Assembly: GCA_947623455.1 (NCBI GenBank)
Contig: OX392533.1
Coordinates: forward strand, 32,486,229 to 32,550,228
Source: Mimachlamys varia
Lineage: Eukaryota; Mollusca; Bivalvia; Pectinida; Pectinidae
DNA: 64,000 bases
Reading direction: 5' to 3'
The notes beneath the pieces were generated by a model. That model searched no databases, had not been told where the DNA came from, and was given only the letters and a program-made list of their open reading frames with translations. Shown here in pieces: positions 57,216 through 64,000 of the stretch. The translations under genes and the position numbers were made by a program. Numbering within the stretch: position 1 is the stretch's first letter; each line of letters opens with the position of its first letter.

Positions 57216-58042
57216 GCCATCAACAGTCTGCAGAGTCGTCTGCATCAGTGTTGCTAATGAAAACAATCTATCCTGTGACTCTAGGTCAGTTTGTTTGTTA
57301 ATTTGTTTGTTAATATAATGGTAAAGTTGAAAAAAAGGACTGAAACGCTGAAACTTCTAACAATAGTATGTATTTTTCGACAGCTATTGGAGTGATTTTG
57401 TTCCAATGTATGGGTTACTTAGTTTCGATATCAAAGGTTTAAGAAAAGGGATTAAAGTAAGTATTTAGAGTAAACCCAATAACATAAAGTTGTTTAGTTA
57501 ACGAATTGTATTTCAAGTTACATGTACAATTCAGTGCAGTGCTTTAACATGTTAATTTCACTAAAATATCAATTTTTATTAAAAATTAATATTTATCCAT
57601 TTACAGGAAAACGAATTTGTTTATTTAAATTTATGCACTGAAATACTTGGTATAAGTGTGTTAGACACAAAATGAAACTGCAAAAAATTACATCCGAGAT
57701 CCAATTGGAAATGAAAGATGGTGATCAGTTACGGGAGCAAATTGCAGATCAAGAAAAGACATACACTATTTTTTTTCAATACTAAAATGTATGCTATTGC
57801 ACAATGACCTAGATATATCATACCAACCTAAAAGTATGATTAATGTGTGGCAGGACAAATGATCAAGTACCCTTCTAGCTTCGAACTATAGGGAATTTCC
57901 CATTTGGCTCAGTGGTAAAGCATCTAACAAGGAACCTAGAGACCACACTATATGATTTCGTTAGAACGTTGTATGTCATATAAACATTAGCAAAAAGTAC
58001 ACCCGAGACATACCTCATACAGAATTGAAGGAACGTCTTCGA
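57216..58042. other. No gene recognised
   Basis: AT-rich. Ends with 'attagcaaaaagtacaccc' (about 57986-58004), a scrap of Penelope-type 3' sequence. Confidence 0.55.
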
Positions 58043-58347
58043 CAATCTGATTAAAATCATATCTATCTCCGCGCTGTTACGTAAACTTCTCTCTGTTGCG
58101 TTAAGATCCGAGATAATCCCATAGAGGGTCATGTACCGATGACCTTTCGCATTAGCCAATCAAATTACTACTGGCAGGATATTGACAGTGAAATTTCGAG
58201 GCGACAAAGCTTGCATAAACACATTTTTCCGTTTAGTCATTTCGTAACCAAAAAGTTCGTGCTGAATAATGTGACGAAATGTGACAGGTCGTTGGAAAAA
58301 TATTTAAGTGTTAAGAGGCGACAAGGATCAGTATTTTAATCAGATTG
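58043..58347 (+). mobile_element. MITE with perfect 9 bp target duplication
   Basis: 305 bp copy with both TIRs and a small internal deletion. The flanks are CGTCTTCGA on both sides, identical over 9 bp. This is the best evidence for the TSD length of the family. Confidence 0.9.
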
Positions 58348-58489
58348 CGTCTTCGATCACTTGTTATGAAAGCTTTATTTTCCAAGAAAGGCGGACGACG
58401 ATACAAATATATGGTAGTGAGCTATCTCGGATCATACTTTGTCAAAAACACGACAAAAGCTAAGAGGAAATATACTGAAGAAGATAAAG

Positions 58490-59450
58490 TAAGGATGATT
58501 TAATTTCTGGTCGAAAACATTTTTGTAGAATTAGGAGGAACTAATCAGGACTGGCAACAAAAAAACCTTGTCAAGTTTTTTCTAATTTCACTTTCAGATA
58601 TATCGACGATGTGTTGTCTATACACAACAAGAAGTTTGCTGACCACGTCGATCGTATATACTCTCATGAACTTGAAATAAAGGACATCAGATGCTTACCT
58701 CGATCTCTACTTAAACTACGACCAACATGGACAGTACTTATAAGCTAAACGATAAACGTGATGATTTAAATTTTCCGACCATGAACTTTCCATTTCTTGA
58801 TAGTAACCTCCCTGCTTCTCCAACCTATGGTGTTTACATGTCGCAGTTGATTCGATATTCTAGGGCTTGCTCTAAATATCGGGATTTTCGTGATCGATGT
58901 CGACTGCTGACAAACGAACTAACAACACAAGGATTCGAGAGATGCAGGTTGATCAGAACTACGGGCAAGTTTTATGGTCGCCATCTTTGTCTAATTGAGA
59001 AATATTCTGTATCTTTAAGGTATATGAGGATGGACGTTTTTGAGTGTGCTCATCAGTGTGGTTACTTGTGATTGACAATGATACTCGGTTATCATTTTGA
59101 GAACTTGATGTTTACATGGATGTGACAAAGATTTACATGGCAGGTTTCGTCGATGAAGCAGAATACGCTTACTCTTCAGGAACACCTGGTCTTATTATCT
59201 TGTACTTTTACAAGAGTCTCCATGTAAATCTTTCCTTTTTTTCATATTTTGCCCCTGGTTTAATCGATTTTGAGTTTGGATTATGATTTTGTTAACGCTT
59301 CGGTATTCTCTTATTATTTTGTGCGCACCGCATTTTGTCTTGTCCCACTTTAAGATTTTATCTGATTGCACCAATGTTGTGTACACATCAGCTTGTCTTG
59401 GATGTACTTTTTGCTAATAATACAAAGCTACTCATCAAACTCAACCGCAG
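58490..59450 (+). pseudogene. Penelope-type reverse transcriptase, decayed, with 3' tail
   Basis: FLVENIFVELGG, then (after a deletion of the GIPMGTNCAP region) RYIDDVLS, ADHVDRIYS-ELEIK, YLDLYLNYDQHGQ, NFPFLDSNLPASPTYGVYMSQLIRYSRAC, and FYGRHLCLIEKYSVSL. Several frame breaks. From about 59325 it continues into 'caccgcattttgtcttgtcc' and 'gtactttttgctaataat', sequence also attached to the hammerhead copy at 31.56-31.85 kb. This connects the RT with the ribozyme-bearing repeat. Confidence 0.8.
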
Positions 59451-59764
59451 CATTAAACGGGGCCCGAAGATTGACTTCTTCCATTCCATCATGATAGTCC
59501 GTTGAGTTAAAAAGGGTGAAAATAAATTTAAAAACACATGAACAAATGCCATGAATATAATAAAAATAATGGTGGTAGTATACATGTCTCTGTTTTAAAA
59601 CGTTTTATATTAAAATACAACTCTCACAATATTTCTCAATAATTAATTAAGTTTAGAAGACAATACTTACAACACCGACTTGTTATGAGGCCGTTAACAT
59701 ATAAGCCACTCAAGGTCACGGGACAATCAATACTTTTCATTTGCGCATATCTTAACAAAGGTTA

Positions 59765-60125
59765 GGTATGCAAAAGGCCAATATATATAGGCCACGGGTT
59801 AAATCGATCATCAAAGTTTATCAATGTGGTATAATTTTCATTTGCACATGTCTAACCAAAGGGTGGTTATGTAGAAGGTCATTACATAGGTCACCAAATG
59901 TCACGGGGCAATTCGATCATCAATGTTTATCAATGTGGTACACTTTCTATTTACACGTGTCTAAACAAAGGGTAGTTATGTAGAAGGTCATTACATAGGT
60001 CACCAAATGTCATGGGTCAAACCGACCATCAATTTTTATCAATGTGGTACACTTTTCATTTACACATGTCTAAACAAACTGAAGGGTATTTATGTAGGTC
60101 AATACATGGGTCACAAAATCTTATC
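59765..60125. repeat. Tandem repeat, about 110 bp x 3.3
   Basis: Units share 'gatcatcaatgtttatcaat', 'gtggtacact' and 'ggtcattacataggtcacca'. Divergence between units is about 10-15 percent by eye. Non-coding. Confidence 0.85.
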
Positions 60126-60605
60126 ATGCAGACATCACCATTAGAGGGAGTGATGTAAAAGGAATACATATAGATCACCAATCAATAAATTTGTTCACGG
60201 TCCCCTTTGATTTCATTAAAATTGTCCACGTTTTTATGCAGGCTCTACAAAAGCCAAAAACACATTTTGTCAGCAATAAGTTTTGGAGATATCGACTAAT
60301 ATATCCACTGTTCGTATGTAACGTATTAAATATTTTATAAAATTCTTATAAAATATTTAATTAAGGTATAGACAGGAAACTGACATATTTAATTGGTTTC
60401 ATAAATGTTTAAGAGATCTTACAACCAGTTATCATTATTCCTCCCCGGTGGTGCCTCTGTCACTAAACAGCATATATTTCATTGTGTAAATTTGCACCTA
60501 GGCTGAATCGCCGCTATAGTAAGAAACATATGTTATATACGGACAGTTGATATATTAGTCGATATCTCCAAAACGGATCGATTGACAACATTATTTCGCT
60601 ATATT

Positions 60606-60975
60606 CTATTATATATATAGATGGTTATTCTCCTGACCACAAGTGCCAGTGATTGAATATTGGTGAAGATTTTTACGTGTGCTGTGTTTATCGACCTTCG
60701 TAAAGCATTTGATACTGTAAATCATGCTGTTCTTCTACATAAGCTCGAATTATGCTGTATCAGTTTATTCGTTAAATTCTTTGAATCATCTGTCAAACAG
60801 ATCACAGGCAGTAAGCTATCATGATGTAATGTCTGATTTTAAACAAATATATTGGAGTACCGCAAGGCTCAATAATCGGACCTTTGTTATTCATTTTAAA
60901 TATAAATGACTATCCTAAATCTCTTCAACATTCCTCTGTAGTAATTAATGTATGCAGATGATACATCTCAAAGTG
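60606..60975 (+). pseudogene. Non-LTR (LINE) reverse transcriptase remnant
   Basis: 60672-60740 reads CAVFIDLRKAFDTVNHAVLL, the RT palm motif A with its catalytic Asp. 60855-60935 reads GVPQGSIIGPLLFILNINDYP, the finger/palm B motif. 60954-60970 reads YADDTS (motif C) in another frame. A stretch between motifs A and B is deleted or shifted. FIDL-KAFDTVNH with GVPQGS-LGPLLF and YADDT is the Jockey/CR1-like LINE signature. At least two frame breaks. Confidence 0.82.
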
Positions 60976-61039
60976 GAAAAAAATAAAACAATAGACCTTT
61001 CAGAGGAATAAGTGAGAGATTTACATTGAACAATCAATT

Positions 61040-61149
61040 CAATCTGATTAAAATCATATCTTGATCTCTGCGCCGTTTCGTAAACTTCTCTCTGCCGCGT
61101 TAAATATTAAAACGACTTAAGAACAAGGATATGTATTTTAATCAGATTG
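61040..61149 (+). mobile_element. Internally deleted MITE (110 bp)
   Basis: Both TIRs with only about 70 bp between. Flanks CAATCAATT and CAATCAAGT (8 of 9 match). Shows that the ends alone remained after loss of the foldback core. Confidence 0.87.
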
Positions 61150-62313
61150 CAATCAAGTGGATGAGAGAAAATAAAGCTTGGCTGAATTGAACAAAATTCA
61201 GTGTTTTAACCCCTATTTATACTGTTTGGTGTTGTATCAATGCAAAACAAACCATATAGAGGTTAACATGTTCCAGAATAATAAACAATTGACTAGGAAG
61301 GGCAAATTCTCTGTATTGTGAGCAGTATGTCTAGATTTTGATTTGATCTTCAAAACGCCTGGGCCAAGTTTGATTTTCATTATATGGTTTGACTGAATCT
61401 TATTTGAAAGTATAAAAGCGTTGTTCTTTCTTGCAAGAAAGTGTCTTTCTTGTAAGAAAGTGTCTATGCAATTCTTTAAATTAAATTTGATGTGATGAAT
61501 CATTGAAAATTAGGGGTTTGGTTAATAATGGGACGATAAACAATATAAAACCAAGTGTCCATACATCTTTAATATGCAAACAATCATAGCATACATAGAC
61601 AAAATATTTATATGAATATTAAACGGAGCCAGTACTGAACTTGTTATATATTACGTTGCAGTCTACCACAACATCTGGTTATGCAATGCATCAATCATCG
61701 TTTGATGGTCAGTTAATTGGTTCTTTTCTCACTTTCTGCAGAAGCCATGCTATCTGATTTTCATTCTTCATTGCCTGCAATCAAACGTGTATGCATTACT
61801 TAGTAGTTAGTGTTTTTGAAGCATCAGGTAGCCTTGCATTTTTTGAAGTCATGCAAGCACTTGTAAACCCAAGTAACATTTATTCACATAATATAATACT
61901 TGATTGTTATCGTAGCGTTGAATTTCAGAAAGGTTTCTTCTGCCCATAAATTGTATTGAATGCTTAATGCAAGAGAGACTTTAATAGGCGAATGAAAGGT
62001 TTCGGGTTTCGAAAGTAAGACAATCTCATATTAAGCCGTGCGCGCAATACCGGAGAAATGCATTTGAAGACGAATTTAAAAATAGGTCTGCTTCCATTTG
62101 AAAATAAGTCTGGTATTCCTTACTAAAAATGACTTATAGAGATCGGGAAAACTTTGAGATCCTTATAATAGAACAATTTTCTGATTTCCAAGATTGGTTA
62201 TGCAATAATTCACATTCTATGATTCAATCGGACATAATTTTTGAACCAGTAATTGTATCGTAGCTGAAGTTTCAAGTTAAAGGTATGAATAAATTACGGC
62301 ACTTGAGAAAGTC

Positions 62314-62492
62314 GAATCTGATTAAAATAATATCTTTATCTCCGCACCATTCAGTAAACGTAATGACGTATTGCAGTTAACAGCGTCGTTTGAAAACTTT
62401 ACTAGAGTGTGAAGTAAAAAGGCGACAAATGTCATCAGAACAATACCGCTTATGGGATGGTGTCAGATCCTTGTTAAACGGAGTGAGAACAA
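62314..62492 (+). mobile_element. Shared MITE, copy B version (internal deletion)
   Basis: 'gaatctgattaaaataatat', 'ctccgcaccattcagtaaac', then, after a deletion of about 190 bp relative to copy A, 'gtaatgacgtattgcagtta' and 'cggagtgagaac'. Confidence 0.75.
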
Positions 62493-62534
62493 ACCAGTTT
62501 GGCATCGTATTCACTCAGATGTGTTTGCAGTTAC

Positions 62535-64000
62535 CTTCATGTAGGAGTTCATAGATCTCGACATAACTATACGGAGATCATAAAGAGCTGTATCGTCGTC
62601 CGTCGAAACATTGACAGAGCGGAACAATGCTTCGTACTGCTGCGGCCTCCGGTAGAATGTTGTGGCTTCACTGAAGGATAGATCACCTGGAATAAACAAG
62701 TGTGAAGGAAGATATAGTACAAATGATTGAATTCCTGGTTGACAATATCTTTGTTGAGTTCGGAGGAAAGATTTTCCAACGGACTGTCGGCATTCCAATG
62801 GGCACTAACTGTGCACCACTTTTGGCTGACTTGTTTTTGTTATCGTACGAGGCTATATTTGTCGAGGGGCTTATCAGGACCGGTAACAAAAACCTTGCCA
62901 AATCTTTAAATTTCACTTGTAGGTATATCGACGACGTGTTGTCTATGTAAACAAGAGGTTTGCTGACCTAGTCGATCGTATATACCCTACTGAACTTGAG
63001 ATTGAAGACACAACACTCTCCTAAATCAGCTCCTTACCCCGATCTTTACTTAAACTATGACCAACACGGGCAACTTACTACTAAGCAGTATGAAAAACGT
63101 GCGATTTCGATTTTCTTATCGTGAACTTTCCCTTTCTTGAAAGTAACATCCCTGCTTCTCCATCATGTGGTGTTTACATGTCGCAGTTGATTCGTTATTC
63201 TAGGGCTTGCTCTAAATATCGAGATTTTCGTGATCGATGTCAACTGCTGACGAACAAGCTTACGGCACAGGAATTCGAAAGATGCAGGTTGATGAAGACT
63301 ATGGGCAAGTTTTATGGTCGCCATCTAGATCATTGAGAAATATTCTGTATCTTTGGGTGATATGAAGATTGACGTTTTGAGTTTGCTTGTTAGTGTGTTT
63401 ACTTGTAATGATGACTCGGTTCTCTTACTTGGATGTGACCAAGATTTACATGGCGGTGTCGATGAAGCAGAAGACGCTTACTCTTCCGGAACACCTGGTC
63501 TTATTCTCTTCTGCTTTTACGAGAGTCGCCATGTAAATCTTTCCTTTGTTCCTAAATTTGCCCCTATTTTAATCGATTTTGAGTTCGGGTTATGGTTTTG
63601 TTGATGCTTTGGTATTCTTATTTTTTGTATTCTTATATTTTGTATCAACCAATCTCTTGCTATGTTTCATTGTCCTATCATAGAAAAAGCAGATATGTTG
63701 CCAAAGTCTTTGTCATGTACATCGAGTTAATCGTTTCGTTAGCCTTTAATATTATGTTGATTCAATAGTTCTTGATAAAACTCCATTACAATGATGGACC
63801 TACCGGATCCGTATAGGCAGGATTCTCTTACGAAGACATATCCATCAGAAGGTAACCATGTCAGCATGCTGCGCAGTAGTCGTGTAGTGGCCTCGTCGTC
63901 AAGGTACATGAAGAGCCAATTGGTGAAGACAAATCCAACACTGTTTGGCTCCAGATTGATGTTCATCACATCATTAACGACGTAGTTTATGTTTCCATAT
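62535..64000 (-). CDS. PMT: Phosphoethanolamine N-methyltransferase, partial copy B
   Basis: The same two exons as copy A: the first begins beyond the window and ends at 63804 (NYVVNDVMNINLEPNSVGF..., NWLFMYLDDE, VFVRESCLYGSG). The second is 62686-62535, exactly 152 nt as in copy A (GDLSFSEATTFYRRPQQYEALF...LYDLRIVMSRS). Splice borders and phase agree. The intron is 1117 bp because of the Penelope-type insertion. Both exons are open. Replacements relative to copy A are few and mostly conservative (for example P to S, A to S, F to Y), so both copies may have been, or still be, under constraint. Same predicted activity: methyl transfer from SAM to phosphoethanolamine or its methylated intermediates. 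Confidence 0.8.
62702..63643 (+). pseudogene. Penelope-type reverse transcriptase in the PMT intron
   Basis: The best-preserved RT copy in the window. 62702-62950 is open: MIEFLVDNIFVEFGGKIFQ, GIPMGTNCAPLLADLFL (RT motif 4 region), EGLIRTGNKNLAKSLNFT, RYIDDVLS (catalytic Asp pair). It then breaks. 63121-63336 gives NFPFLESNIPASPSCGVYMS, LIRYSRACSKYRDFRDRC, and FYGRHLDH, stop. It ends in 'ttaatcgattttgagttcgg'. No GIY-YIG endonuclease is seen. It is antisense to the PMT gene and absent from copy A's 165 bp intron. Confidence 0.8.

Larger units (their letters stand above)
61521..64000. repeat. Segmental duplication, copy B (runs off the window)
   Basis: Paralogue of 47881-51709. It lacks the solo LTR and the pearl-like element, has a large deletion in the shared MITE (62314-62492), and carries an RT fragment in the PMT intron. 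Confidence 0.88.

Overview
This window looks like repeat-dense genomic DNA from a bivalve mollusc. The evidence is spliced animal genes, arrays resembling the bivalve 'pearl' elements (about 145-157 bp core repeats, GACG microsatellite, hairpin ends), a CAACCAACCA-tailed dispersed repeat, a Ty3/gypsy element, THAP/YqaJ DNA transposons and Penelope-type reverse transcriptases. I see no bacterial operons, rRNA, genuine tRNA or CRISPR. The species cannot be fixed from sequence alone. The only host-like protein gene I recognise is a phosphoethanolamine N-methyltransferase (PMT), present as two partial minus-strand copies about 12 kb apart.

Layout. 1-8.6 kb: a complete, young minus-strand Ty3/gypsy retrotransposon (LTRs 146-797 and 7792-8444, TSD TGAA) inserted in a dispersed repeat. 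8.6-16.7 kb: a nested stack. A Penelope-type terminal repeat carries two hammerhead-ribozyme motifs in tandem; it is split by a foldback MITE (9108-9496) and, 19 bp further on, by a 6.9 kb ISL2EU/IS4EU-type DNA transposon (9516-16399). That transposon has a broken THAP-DDE transposase and an apparently intact SAP/SWIM/YqaJ nuclease gene. 17.5-19.7 kb: a TIR element enclosing a mariner pseudogene, which itself encloses a 558 bp foldback. 19.8-31.5 kb: mostly non-coding, with a perfect 27 bp inverted repeat, a decayed Penelope-type RT, a degenerate pearl-like array and a few possible exons. 31.5-38.3 kb: a third ribozyme-bearing repeat, two more MITEs (one inside an exon-like sequence), a decayed DDE/SWIM transposase and an unrecognised ORF. 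39.3-43.5 kb: a decayed Helitron-like replicase/helicase. 44-64 kb: pearl-like arrays, MITEs, and the duplicated PMT segment (copy A 47.9-51.7 kb, copy B 61.5-64 kb), in which later insertions (solo LTR, pearl-like element, Penelope-type RT) can be ordered in time because the other copy shows the empty site.

No operon-like cooperation is visible. The connecting themes are: (1) a Penelope-type retroelement whose terminal repeats encode hammerhead ribozymes and whose RT fragments recur at six or seven places; (2) one MITE family with TIR CAATCTGATTAAAAT and 9-10 bp target duplications, in about twelve copies; (3) a stratigraphy of nested insertions around a duplicated metabolic gene.
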